DNA of 64,000 nucleotides from Pseudocoprococcus catus (GTDB lineage: Bacteria; Bacillota; Clostridia; Lachnospirales; Lachnospiraceae): positions 2,339,896 through 2,403,895 of the forward strand of contig NZ_LR698973.1 in NCBI RefSeq assembly GCF_902381825.1, in the 5' to 3' direction. The notes under the pieces are model-generated. The model was not told where the DNA came from. It did not search any database and saw only the letters and a program-made list of their open reading frames with translations. Below, one piece after another: positions 18,444-26,815 of this stretch (position 1 is its first letter; every line of letters starts with the position of its first letter). Position numbers and translations under genes: made by a program.

Positions 18444-21419
18444 TTGAAAATGAAGAAAAAGTTTATGAAAACATGCTTGGCTGCCGCACTGAGTGCCGCA
18501 CTTGCAAGCGCCACTGTTGCTCCGGCCTTTGCAACTGATTTTACGCCAAAGTATACTTATTCCGGTGACGGCATGACTTTCGAAAAGGTTTCCCATGCCA
18601 ACTCACCAACAGAAACTGCCGATGGTATTGTTGATTATACAGGCAACGGCAGTATTGCCCCTTATGTTCAAGGCGTCAGTGCAGACGGCAACGGTGACCG
18701 CGGTCAATCCTACAGCTACGCATCGGCTTCCTATGGCGATTGGGTTTACATCAACACCATGTACGGCGGCCTTGGTGCCAATGCCATTTTGAACAGAGGC
18801 TTAGGTGAACTGACACCTGATGCTGCCGCTGCTCTTATTAACACCATGTACAACGGCACGATGTACACCGGCGAACCGGACGGTAAGAGTGCCGGCGGTA
18901 TGTTGGTGAAATTCAATGTCAAGACCGGTGAGACAAGAATTCTGATGTCCAAGGAGACCAATGGTATCATGCCCACATTCAGAAGTGCCATCAAACTCAA
19001 CAACAAGCTCTATTTCGTAGGCATGATCATCGATGCGAATAGCAAGCAGCTGACCTCACAGGAAATTGCGTATGCAACAGCTGTGCAGAATGGTTTCCCA
19101 TGTATTTACGAAGTAGATCCTGCCAACAATGATAAACTGACCTGCATCTACAATTGTGTAGATACTAACGGTTTCCGCCAGCTTGTCAAGGACAATGTCT
19201 TTACCTCCACTCGTGCCATCGGTACATATGAAGATGCCATGATTGCCGGTGCCCTTGATACTAACGGTGTTTTCCTGGTTGCTTCCAAGAACCCATCTCA
19301 GGGTCAGAGTTCTTTCAGTGTGATTGCAGATATGAACGACCTGTTCAACTACCCTGCTTATCATCGCAGTGATGTCAACGGTGGCGGCGGCATCTATCAG
19401 GTACTGGAATACAACGGCGATTTATATGTCGTTATCTGCACGGGTACACCGAACAACAAAAACGAAGCTACCGGTACACTTCAGACATTTGCTATTGTCA
19501 AAGGTACCTGCAGCGGTGATGTCACAGATAAGAACGCCTGGACATGGTCTGTTCTGGCCGGTGATGAAGCAGATGGTGCTCGATATCCATTTGGTCTTGA
19601 TACCGAACGTGTCAGCGCCGGTGCCTGCACACTCCAGGTTTACAATGATTACCTGTATATCGGCGATTACAACGATGTATCCAATGCTCTCCAGGGATTC
19701 GTTCTAAAAAACGAATTTACCACACAGGCAACAAACCTTGAGCAGTCTGTCAACCTTTATCGTATGGACAAGAATGAAAATATTGAGAAGGTTGTTGGTG
19801 ATCCGACAGAAGCCTTCCCAACAAGCCTGTCCGGTCTTGGCTCAGGATACACATCCAATTCCCTGCTGAAGAAAATGGGTACCCATATGAATCAGTATAC
19901 ATGGCAGACAACCGTTTATAACGGCAAGATGTATGTCGGTACCATGGATACCACAACCCTTCTTGAGCCACTGGCCAAATACACCAACGGCGATATTCTT
20001 GAAATGACCAGGGACGAATGGATCAGCCAGATCAATTACATCAAGGTCATGCTGAAACTTTTATTTAAGACACCTGTTACTGCTTCAATGTCAGCTGAAT
20101 CTGTTGTTCCTGTGGAAACTTCCGCTGAAACAGAAGCAGCAGAAGCTGCTACCGAAACAATTGCAGCCGAAACAGTTGCAGTCGAAGAATCCGAGACAGA
20201 AGCTGCTGTCGAGACCACTATTGATGATATCCTCAGCAGTGACACTGCTGCCGTACAGACACAGACTGAAGAAGGTATTGCTATCCAGGCAATTGAAACA
20301 GATACTGCCATTGAGGATAACGCTGCTGATTCTGATGCAGATATCGAAGTTACTGTTGAAAGCCTTGATGACGCACAGCCTGTTGCTGTCAGTCCTACTG
20401 AAGAACCACTGACAGAATCCTCTGCCAGAGTCCTTGTGGAAGCAGCAATTCAGGAAGTGCAGAATGATGCCGCACAGTCCTCAGCTGACAATGATCAGAA
20501 TACCGATGCGATTACTTTAACAGATGAACAGATAAATAGCCTGGTCAGCGGCCTGCTTGACGGCAGTATCGCTCCACAGAGTATGGATGAACAGTTATAC
20601 AACCAGCTTGTCACAGTCAATGACAAACTGATGAGCATTGCTTCCTTAGTTGATAGTAACGATATCGAGGCATTCGCCACTGTTTATGCAGCCATGTCCG
20701 ATATCATCGATCAGATCAACAACCGCATTCCCGAAAATATCAAGGCATTGTATACTACAGTGATCAAATACGCGACAAAGGAAAATCTTAAGGGACTCGC
20801 AAGTTCACTGAAATACCTGCGTACATCCGAAGCCGGTTTCGATCTGTTTGAGATTACTGATAACGGAAGCGCCGGTGTTTCCATCAAAAAAGTAACCACT
20901 AATGGTTTCGGTGACCGCTATAACCATGGTCTTCGTATCTTTGAGAAGACAGATGATTACTGGGTTATCGGCACAGCCAATCCATTCAATGGTACACAAC
21001 TGTGGCGTACAACCAATCTTGAGAAGAATACAGACATTCCGGACAGCACAGAAACTGAAACATCTGAAACAGATGTCAAACCAGGATTAATGCCAAAACC
21101 AAGTACTACAAAACCAACAACAACTTTGAAGAAACCTACCACTTCTGCTAAAAAGACAGCTGCAAAGAAAGCAGCTGTTAAGACAGGTGATGAAAGCAAC
21201 TCAACGCAGTTTATCGTATTAATGGGTATTTCTGCAGCAACAATTTTTGTTCTCGGTTATCGCCTGCGTAAAAAGGAAATTAATCAAGCGGCAGTCGCCA
21301 AGGTCTCGTGCAAGCGCGGACTTTGGCTTGTTGCTTGCGTAAATCAAAAGGAGGTTGGAACTCAATGCGAATTCCAGCCTTCTTTTCATCTATACTGCTT
21401 TAATTTTAGTAACTTTTAA
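18444..21419 (+). CDS. large secreted surface protein with sortase-like C-terminal signal
   Basis: 991 residues. A signal peptide ends at AFA30. Residues about 31-520 are rich in G and aromatic strands such as YVGTM and DWVYINT, suggesting a beta-propeller-like ectodomain. An acidic Glu/Ala/Thr linker follows (about 545-680). A C-terminal block ends in VKTGD (912-916), a hydrophobic helix and RLRKK, as in sortase substrates. Unusually, 46 more residues follow RLRKK and run through two hairpins. One extra A in the tract at 21270-21274 would stop translation at 21283, so a frameshift is likely. TTG at 18444 has the better-spaced AAGGA; ATG at 18450 is the alternative. Function unknown. Confidence 0.85.
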   Translation: MKMKKKFMKTCLAAALSAALASATVAPAFATDFTPKYTYSGDGMTFEKVSHANSPTETADGIVDYTGNGSIAPYVQGVSADGNGDRGQSYSYASASYGDWVYINTMYGGLGANAILNRGLGELTPDAAAALINTMYNGTMYTGEPDGKSAGGMLVKFNVKTGETRILMSKETNGIMPTFRSAIKLNNKLYFVGMIIDANSKQLTSQEIAYATAVQNGFPCIYEVDPANNDKLTCIYNCVDTNGFRQLVKDNVFTSTRAIGTYEDAMIAGALDTNGVFLVASKNPSQGQSSFSVIADMNDLFNYPAYHRSDVNGGGGIYQVLEYNGDLYVVICTGTPNNKNEATGTLQTFAIVKGTCSGDVTDKNAWTWSVLAGDEADGARYPFGLDTERVSAGACTLQVYNDYLYIGDYNDVSNALQGFVLKNEFTTQATNLEQSVNLYRMDKNENIEKVVGDPTEAFPTSLSGLGSGYTSNSLLKKMGTHMNQYTWQTTVYNGKMYVGTMDTTTLLEPLAKYTNGDILEMTRDEWISQINYIKVMLKLLFKTPVTASMSAESVVPVETSAETEAAEAATETIAAETVAVEESETEAAVETTIDDILSSDTAAVQTQTEEGIAIQAIETDTAIEDNAADSDADIEVTVESLDDAQPVAVSPTEEPLTESSARVLVEAAIQEVQNDAAQSSADNDQNTDAITLTDEQINSLVSGLLDGSIAPQSMDEQLYNQLVTVNDKLMSIASLVDSNDIEAFATVYAAMSDIIDQINNRIPENIKALYTTVIKYATKENLKGLASSLKYLRTSEAGFDLFEITDNGSAGVSIKKVTTNGFGDRYNHGLRIFEKTDDYWVIGTANPFNGTQLWRTTNLEKNTDIPDSTETETSETDVKPGLMPKPSTTKPTTTLKKPTTSAKKTAAKKAAVKTGDESNSTQFIVLMGISAATIFVLGYRLRKKEINQAAVAKVSCKRGLWLVACVNQKEVGTQCEFQPSFHLYCFNFSNF
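21285..21337. repeat. imperfect REP-like hairpin inside the 3' end of the surface-protein frame
   Basis: The arms 21285-21305 and 21319-21337 pair with a few mismatches (CAAGC and GCCAA blocks). The sequence looks intergenic rather than coding, which supports the idea that the gene once ended before it. Confidence 0.45.
21350..21386 (+). terminator. rho-independent terminator lying inside the extended surface-protein frame
   Basis: GGAGGTTGGAA (21350-21360) pairs with TTCCAGCCTTC (21372-21382) with two G-T wobbles, followed by TTTT. It is placed as expected for a gene ending near 21283. Confidence 0.6.
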
Positions 21420-23167
21420 TCAGGAAAACTATTTTCCAGACACAGTGCACCAAATCCCACCCGAATATCCGGATAAATACTAACGCCTCGCAGCGGTCTT
21501 GCCCCAGCCAGCAGATACGCCTTTAATTTGTCTCCATACAAATACGGATCATTTTTTCTCACAATGCCATATTCCATCAGCAGTGCTGCCGCCCCTGTCA
21601 CAAAAGGCACAGCAAAGGATGTCCCTGAAACCACAGTATAACCGCCGCCCGCCAATGTTGTTGTAATATCCACCCCCGGCGCTGACAGCTCTGGTTTCAC
21701 ACTGGCAAAAGCGCCCATATACCCTCTCCCGGAAAAATCCGCGTAATCATCCAGCCATGTATTATAAGCACCTACCGTAATGGCCTTCTTGGCTGTTCCC
21801 GGTACAGTGATTGTCAGATCCGGATCCGGACGCAGAAATCCCGTATTTTGATTCAAAACCCCCGCCGTTGGAAGCCACATCTGAATATCCCCTCTGATAA
21901 TCCTCCCTGGAAGAAGCCGGATCGTCCAGATACCGCCCGCCAAATACTGTCTCTGTGGAATAAAGTCGATATAAATTTCCTGATTGATCGAATAGGGTGC
22001 AGGCTCACCGTAATACAATAAAATCTCTGTATTTTCCAGACGAAAACGCTGCGGGCCGAGAATCTTTTTGATTTGTCCGCTGCTTTCTCCTGAAGGACTG
22101 ATAATTTCAATATCTGCCTCATCGCCATAATACTTCCATATCTGAACATTCAGGGACCGTTCATATTCACTGACACTGATATCTGCATCCAGAGTCTTTT
22201 CTGATATCATGACCGCCCTAAAATGTCCTGCTGAAACTGCATTATTTCCGGCAGCAATGATGATATTATTCTTCCATATCTGCGACACTGTATCAATATA
22301 GGATTCCAGAAGCGAACTGCCATCATGCGCCCCATAGCTGTTGCCGAAACTGACATTCACAGCCACCGGCTTTCCCGCATGAATTGCCTCCCGAATGACA
22401 AAATCCAGCCCCAACATTAATTCCGTTGTCCTCGGAAATCCCCCTTCATTTGTCATTCCCATTTTCACCACAAGCAGTTCGCTTCCAGGTGCCGCTCCTC
22501 TGTTGACACCGCCGGAACTGCTGCCGTTTCCTGCCATAATACCCGCCACCGCAGTTCCATGTCCACTCCTGTCTTCACTTGGCACTATCCGCTTTCTTTC
22601 TTCCGCTGTTTCTGCCGCCAACGCATTATTGATATCCTCTTTTGTATACAATGCACCCCTGTCATATCCTTCCGGCGGCATTCCCTGAGCTGTCTGATCC
22701 CACAGTGCATGAATCCGCGTTGTTCCATCGGGATTTCTGAAATCTCTGTGGGTATAATCAATCCCTGAATCAATGACCGCCGTCAGAACACCTTTCCCTG
22801 TCAGCTGCAGCGGTGGTGCCTGCACTGGGTTAATGCAGGAGGCAATCCTTCCCTGAACAACAGTAAAGACCAGCTGTTTGGACTTTTCAATGTAAGTAAT
22901 CACTTCCTCATCTGAAAAATCATCCAGCTGGTCTTCTGCAATCGTCACAATGGCATACTGCCCCAATAAAGGTACAATCCGAATGCCGGGGTATCGATCG
23001 GCAAGTGACAGAATATCCCCGGTATACTTCACAATAATCTCCCAGGTATCTCTCTGCGGGTCAAATCCTACCCCAAGATTCTCCGACTTCTCCTTCTCTG
23101 AATTTGTAGAACCTGCTGCCAGATTCAGCAAATTCTCAATCTTCTGGTCAGCCATAATAACACCCAT
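21416..23167 (-). CDS. subtilisin-like S8 peptidase, Csp-like
   Basis: A 583-residue subtilase without signal peptide or membrane segment. The catalytic triad is complete: D133 in VIDSGID, H203 in SGHGTAVAG and S517 in SGTSFAVP, with the oxyanion Asn N308 in AAGNN. An N-terminal domain (about 40-110, with IVPLLGQYAIVTI) resembles the CspB prodomain, and a 150-residue jellyroll-like insert splits the catalytic domain before S517, both typical of clostridial Csp proteases that process the germination enzyme SleC. A germination role is inference. Its end overlaps the surface-protein frame by 4 bases in tail-to-tail arrangement. Confidence 0.9.
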   Translation of the reverse strand: MGVIMADQKIENLLNLAAGSTNSEKEKSENLGVGFDPQRDTWEIIVKYTGDILSLADRYPGIRIVPLLGQYAIVTIAEDQLDDFSDEEVITYIEKSKQLVFTVVQGRIASCINPVQAPPLQLTGKGVLTAVIDSGIDYTHRDFRNPDGTTRIHALWDQTAQGMPPEGYDRGALYTKEDINNALAAETAEERKRIVPSEDRSGHGTAVAGIMAGNGSSSGGVNRGAAPGSELLVVKMGMTNEGGFPRTTELMLGLDFVIREAIHAGKPVAVNVSFGNSYGAHDGSSLLESYIDTVSQIWKNNIIIAAGNNAVSAGHFRAVMISEKTLDADISVSEYERSLNVQIWKYYGDEADIEIISPSGESSGQIKKILGPQRFRLENTEILLYYGEPAPYSINQEIYIDFIPQRQYLAGGIWTIRLLPGRIIRGDIQMWLPTAGVLNQNTGFLRPDPDLTITVPGTAKKAITVGAYNTWLDDYADFSGRGYMGAFASVKPELSAPGVDITTTLAGGGYTVVSGTSFAVPFVTGAAALLMEYGIVRKNDPYLYGDKLKAYLLAGARPLRGVSIYPDIRVGFGALCLENSFPD

Positions 23168-23197
23168 TCATATCATTTCTCTAATATATTCCTTTGA

Positions 23198-23320
23198 CTA
23201 AATTACAAGAACCGATAACACACATGCTTCTGCCACAGTTGCTGTAGATGCCTCCAATTCAATGACATGATCCAGAAATCCTTTTTCTTGTAAATATTTT
23301 TCCGCTTTTACTAATGACAT
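23198..23320 (-). pseudogene. truncated ybaK/ebsC-like gene (aminoacyl-tRNA deacylase remnant)
   Basis: AAAGGA and an ATG at 23320 begin a 40-residue peptide whose first 32 residues (MSLVKAEKYLQEKGF, then a TATVAEA motif) match the N-terminus of YbaK-type Cys-tRNA(Pro) deacylases, normally about 155-160 residues. After VAEA the sequence becomes CVLSVLVI and stops. The substrate-binding and catalytic parts are gone, so an internal or 3' deletion is the simplest reading. It lies between the MATE gene and the protease gene. Confidence 0.65.
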
Positions 23321-23354
23321 TATCTTATGTTCCTTTATCCTTTTGTTCGTATAA

Positions 23355-24716
23355 TTAATCGGCAATCTTTGCCTGTTGCCTTTCATGCTCTCTTGTTACC
23401 TGCCTCAGACACATCAGGCACACCGGCGTAATATATAATGTTGCTGAAACCCATGCTGTCTGATCTGCAAAACAAATGGCTGTAAACCCGTATGTTCCCA
23501 CAAAAGCAAAGCTGACAAAGGTTCGTGCAATCATTTCCGTTACGCCCGAGAAAATCGCTCTTCCTGAGAAGCCCATTCCCTGGGCACTCATTCTGAAGAC
23601 ACTGAGCGGTCCGAGACTCCAGTAGAAGAAACCGAGACAACGCAAATATTTGGCTGAGGCATCCAACACTGCCGTCTGGTCCGCACTGATAAAGAGCATA
23701 GACAACGGCCTGCCCGCAAAAATCAGCACCAGACCAATCAATAAACCATAAATAAAGCCAACGCCTACGCCCTGCCATAAACCTTTTCGGATACGCTTAA
23801 TCTTACCTGCACCCAAATTCTGACTGCAAAAGACAGAAACGCCGTTGGCCAAGGCATCAAATGGACACATGGCAAACTGTTTAATACGCATGCCGGCTGT
23901 AAATCCCGATACATAGATACTTCCAAGTCCATTATTGGCCGACTGCATCACCATACTGCCGATGGCCGTGATGGAAAACTGCAGTCCCATCGGCAGGCCC
24001 ATCACCAGCATTTCTTTCACATAAACCGGCCGTAAATGACAATCTTTTCTCTTCGGATGAAGTATCTGCACTTTCTTTATAATAAAAATCAGACAGCAAA
24101 GTCCGCTGATAGCCTGGGCTGTAATGGTTGCAAATGCCGCACCTGCACATCCCCATTTAAATACGATGATACAGGTCAGATCCAATACCACATTCAAACA
24201 AGCTGAAAAGGCCAGAAACAAAAACGGCGTTCTGCTATCCCCAACCGCACGCAGAATGCTTGACAGGAAGTTGTACAAAAGTGTAAATGGCAGTCCAAGG
24301 AAAATAATCAATATGTAAATACGAGCGTTGCCGTAAATATCCTCCGTTACAGACAGCATCTTGAGAATCCATGGACAAAGAAGTACACAGCCTGTTGTCA
24401 GGATGACTGCTATCACCGCTGTCAGCAAAGCACCATGAAAAATGTCTTTTCTCATACGCCCAAATTGATTGGCACCGAAATCTCTGGCCACCGGCACACC
24501 AAAGCCACTGCAAAGTCCGGTACAGAAACCCAACACCAGAAACTGAACACTGCTGGTAGCACCAACACCTGCCAAAGCCTGCGTGCCCAGAAAACGGCCG
24601 ACAATGGCCGCATCAATCATATTGTATGTCTGCTGTAATAAATTGCCCACCAGAAGGGGCAGAGCAAACCGGAGAATCAATCCAAGGACATTGCCCTCTG
24701 TCATATCTTTTGTCAT
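23355..24716 (-). CDS. MATE family efflux transporter
   Basis: A 453-residue, twelve-helix exporter of the DinF/MepA-like clostridial MATE group that expels cationic drugs or metabolites using Na+ or H+. The N-terminal half has PLLVGNLLQQTYNMIDAAIVGRF split by helix 1 and the second half repeats the pattern (GLPMGLQFSITAIGSMVMQ region). It overlaps the upstream hydrolase-like gene by 4 bases (ATGA), so the two are translationally coupled. No local regulator of the MarR or TetR type is present. Substrate unknown. Confidence 0.93.
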   Translation of the reverse strand: MTKDMTEGNVLGLILRFALPLLVGNLLQQTYNMIDAAIVGRFLGTQALAGVGATSSVQFLVLGFCTGLCSGFGVPVARDFGANQFGRMRKDIFHGALLTAVIAVILTTGCVLLCPWILKMLSVTEDIYGNARIYILIIFLGLPFTLLYNFLSSILRAVGDSRTPFLFLAFSACLNVVLDLTCIIVFKWGCAGAAFATITAQAISGLCCLIFIIKKVQILHPKRKDCHLRPVYVKEMLVMGLPMGLQFSITAIGSMVMQSANNGLGSIYVSGFTAGMRIKQFAMCPFDALANGVSVFCSQNLGAGKIKRIRKGLWQGVGVGFIYGLLIGLVLIFAGRPLSMLFISADQTAVLDASAKYLRCLGFFYWSLGPLSVFRMSAQGMGFSGRAIFSGVTEMIARTFVSFAFVGTYGFTAICFADQTAWVSATLYITPVCLMCLRQVTREHERQQAKIAD

Positions 24717-25528
24717 TCTGCCTGCTCTCCTTCATTTATCTTTTCTTCTATTTCAGCATTTTCGGACAGTTTCCTGATACGAGTTTCCAACCATTCTCTG
24801 CTGTCATCTGCCAATGAATAATGACTGCCGCTAAAGAAAACCCCTGTTTTATCCGCATCCTCATCAGACGCTCCCATAATCCACAATTCTTCCGGCTCAC
24901 ATTTCAAAGCATCATAACGATGTGTCACATCTTTGATACGTTTGCTGTGGAAAAAGAGTTTTCTCGCCGCTGCTTTCATTTCCCCAAAAGTCAGTAATGC
25001 AATTTTATCCTCTTCCACATGCAATTTCTCATGATTAGCCCTGATAAAACGGAGAGCACGGGCCATATCATCTGCTTCGCTCTCTTTTCGGAGATTCAGA
25101 ATAAAAGCCTGGCATCCCAGTTCAAAAATGGTTTTCGCCATTTTCATGCCTTCATCCATCATCCGCTGACGCCCATTCTCCCAGTCCGGGCAAATAAGAA
25201 TGGCCGGCCGATTCTCTTCATCCGATATAAATGGAATCAACACAACATACTCTGCTGCTTCAGCTTCATTTTCCGGTAGTCCCCGCCAGATTGGAATCGT
25301 GATTTTGTCTCCGGCTTCACGTCTCTCCAGAATAAAATTGGCGGCATCCACCAACTCCTGTCCCGGGAACTTCGTCATCTTCATCATATTTTTCAATTTC
25401 ATTTTGGAGAATGGCCATTTTATCTGACTGCATAATGCAAGGTCAAAAAAAATGGGCAATTTCTTATTGACCCGCTCATTCTCAGAAATTTCTGTTACTG
25501 TGCTATCTAATGTAAATCTCTCGTTCAT
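24713..25528 (-). CDS. alpha/beta-hydrolase-like protein with degenerate active site
   Basis: A 271-residue cytoplasmic protein. Residues 108-145 (RPAILICPDWENG, then a helix and QAFILNLR) follow the core of acetyl-xylan-esterase-like hydrolases, with DDMARALRFIR and a strand ending at IALLTFGEM. At the nucleophile elbow, where relatives have GFSAG, this protein has TFGEM (180-184), so the Ser is replaced by Gly182. It is probably not a hydrolase any more, or uses another mechanism. It overlaps the MATE gene by 4 bases and may be needed for the same process. Fold call is inference. Confidence 0.6.
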   Translation of the reverse strand: MNERFTLDSTVTEISENERVNKKLPIFFDLALCSQIKWPFSKMKLKNMMKMTKFPGQELVDAANFILERREAGDKITIPIWRGLPENEAEAAEYVVLIPFISDEENRPAILICPDWENGRQRMMDEGMKMAKTIFELGCQAFILNLRKESEADDMARALRFIRANHEKLHVEEDKIALLTFGEMKAAARKLFFHSKRIKDVTHRYDALKCEPEELWIMGASDEDADKTGVFFSGSHYSLADDSREWLETRIRKLSENAEIEEKINEGEQAE

Positions 25529-25618
25529 AACTCTTCCCGCTCTTATTGTGTAAACTTCATGTTAAATGTATACCTGCACAACCTTTATCTCAACCGCAGA
25601 TTAGCATCCTGCCAAAAC

Positions 25619-25660
25619 AAAAAGATAATGCGCTGTTTTTTATTGTAGCATTATCTTTTT
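25619..25660. terminator. bidirectional rho-independent terminator
   Basis: AAAAAGATAATGC (25619-25631) and GCATTATCTTTTT (25648-25660) are exact 13-bp complements with a 16-base loop, with T-runs on both strands. No gene clearly ends into it. It separates the MATE operon region from the candidate small RNA that follows. Confidence 0.65.
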
Positions 25661-25693
25661 TGCAAATCAATATTTCTGATGTATAACATTATT

Positions 25694-25840
25694 CTTTTCT
25701 GGATATACTGTTATTGTTCTAATCGATAACGATTAGAATCCCCCCTCCAGATACAAAAGATATTTTTTGACTCACCTATGAGTACTTATCCTCCCCTTTT
25801 TTTCCTCCGGGTGCTCACTTGCAGCCCGGAGGTTTCCCTT
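25694..25840 (+). ncRNA. candidate small RNA with C-rich motifs
   Basis: TTGCAA (25660-25665) and TATAAC (25682-25687) form a possible promoter. The transcript would hold a perfect 9-bp stem (25717-25725 with 25730-25738), single-stranded CCCCCCTCC, a small stem (25770-25774 with 25779-25783), CCTCCCC, and a GC-rich terminator stem CCTCCGGG/CCCGGAGG (25804-25811 with 25825-25832) before T's. No ORF fits. C-rich loops are common in Firmicutes regulatory RNAs that mask ribosome binding sites. The 25529-25977 gap otherwise holds only the terminator and a promoter. Confidence 0.4.
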
Positions 25841-25896
25841 TTCACATGATTGCTCTTTTTATTCGGGTTCAAAATCTGTCCGATCGCAGTTCTTTC

Positions 25897-25926
25897 TTGA
25901 CGGATAAAAGGCGGCTGTTATACAAT
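25897..25926 (+). promoter_or_regulatory. promoter of the small membrane protein gene
   Basis: TTGACG (25897-25902) and TACAAT (25921-25926) with an 18-bp spacer, about 50 bp before the start codon. Confidence 0.55.
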
Positions 25927-25977
25927 ACATATTGAAGTCAATCACTCACTTAAAATAGTTCCAGAAAGGATATGCAT

Positions 25978-26214
25978 ATGAAAATAAAAAGAATCTTTGC
26001 CATCATTGCCGTTGTACTGCTTGTGGCCCTCTATGGCTCAACCATTGTCTTTGCCATGTCAGACAGTCCGAATGCGGTTTACATGTTCAAAGCATCCATC
26101 TTCTGCACCGTAATCATACCGATTATTCTCTATAGTTACATACTAGTTTACAGGATTTTTGGAAAAAAGGAATCTGATCATACTGATGATGCAAAGGATA
26201 TCCCCAAAAAATAA
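25978..26214 (+). CDS. small two-helix membrane protein
   Basis: About 78 residues: a basic start (MKIKR), a hydrophobic segment (about 5-27), a short outside loop with MSDSPNAVYM, a second hydrophobic segment (about 38-58), and a charged cytoplasmic tail ending in KKESDHTDDAKDIPKK. I recognise the pattern as a conserved small membrane protein of Lachnospiraceae but know no function. An ATG 6 bases earlier exists, but AAGGA is then only one base away; the second ATG has the normal 7-base spacing. It is flanked on both sides by candidate small RNAs. Confidence 0.75.
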   Translation: MKIKRIFAIIAVVLLVALYGSTIVFAMSDSPNAVYMFKASIFCTVIIPIILYSYILVYRIFGKKESDHTDDAKDIPKK

Positions 26215-26288
26215 CATTTGTTAATAAATTTTATATTTCTTTTATCGCAAAGACATAATTTGAACACAATTTATGCGTATAATAACGT

Positions 26289-26407
26289 CATAGCAATCAA
26301 GCAGATGGTTGCTATGCAGTTTGATTTTTTCATAACATTCGCCGGATGGTTCCCCAATAGCCATCCGGCCTCCCTCTTTTATAAGCCTTTTTCAGGCTTA
26401 TTTTTTT
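26289..26407 (+). ncRNA. candidate small RNA of three consecutive hairpins
   Basis: Directly after TATAAT (26278-26283) come three perfect hairpins: CATAGCAA/TTGCTATG (26289-26296 with 26309-26316), GCCGGATGG/CCATCCGGC (26341-26349 with 26361-26369, loop containing CCCC), and ATAAGCC/GGCTTAT (26381-26387 with 26395-26401) leading into seven T's. It is either an independent RNA of about 120 bases or the structured 3' end of the membrane protein mRNA that stops at 26214. No -35 is convincing. Confidence 0.5.
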
Positions 26408-26412
26408 GCCGT

Positions 26413-26710
26413 TTATGGATGGAAGTGCATACCAACGCAAGTTCTATTTCCCGGGTTTCTTCTTCGGTATATGATTTCTCCATTTTCTATCTTCATCAAA
26501 ACCTTTGACTCACTCTGTTCCAATTCACTGTAAACATCGACTTTCTCATCATATACTGTCAGATTCGCCTGATCTCCCACTTTCATCGTCAAATTACCGG
26601 ACATAATCTTATATTCCCCGGATGGCTGATAAGCCGTCACCATCGAAAATACGTCCGCTGATCACGATATCCGCAAATACTTCTTCATTCTCTGTATAAG
26701 ATTCACTCAT
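26413..26710 (-). pseudogene. amidohydrolase remnant (internal deletion and frameshift)
   Basis: From an ATG at 26710 with AAAGGATGG before it, a frame reads EEVFADIVISGRIFDGDG, the typical N-terminal strand of amidohydrolases such as deacetylases, and then stops. In another frame, from about 26640, GNLTMKVGDQANLTVYD and KIENGEIIYRR match the C-terminal strands of the same superfamily (G-x-l-x-v-G-x-d-A-d-l, then nG-x-v-y). The metal-binding barrel between them is missing. This is best read as a decayed gene of which only the two ends survive. Confidence 0.6.
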
Positions 26711-26764
26711 CTGATTTCCATCCTTTCTGCCCATGCGGCTTTTACAAATTCTTCCTGATAAAAC

Positions 26765-26793
26765 ACAAAAAGGACAGTCTTGTGACTGTCCTT
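26765..26793 (-). terminator. rho-independent terminator of the HPr gene
   Basis: AAGGACAGTC (26770-26779) and GACTGTCCTT (26784-26793) pair perfectly over 10 bp; on the minus strand TTTTTGTGTTTT follows. Confidence 0.85.
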
Positions 26794-26815
26794 CCAGTTT
26801 CATCATTATCCGTAT

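Noticed and set aside
26218-26508. 96-residue plus-strand frame after the small membrane protein
   Set aside because: It covers the three hairpins and the antisense of the amidohydrolase remnant; structure explains the sequence better than coding.
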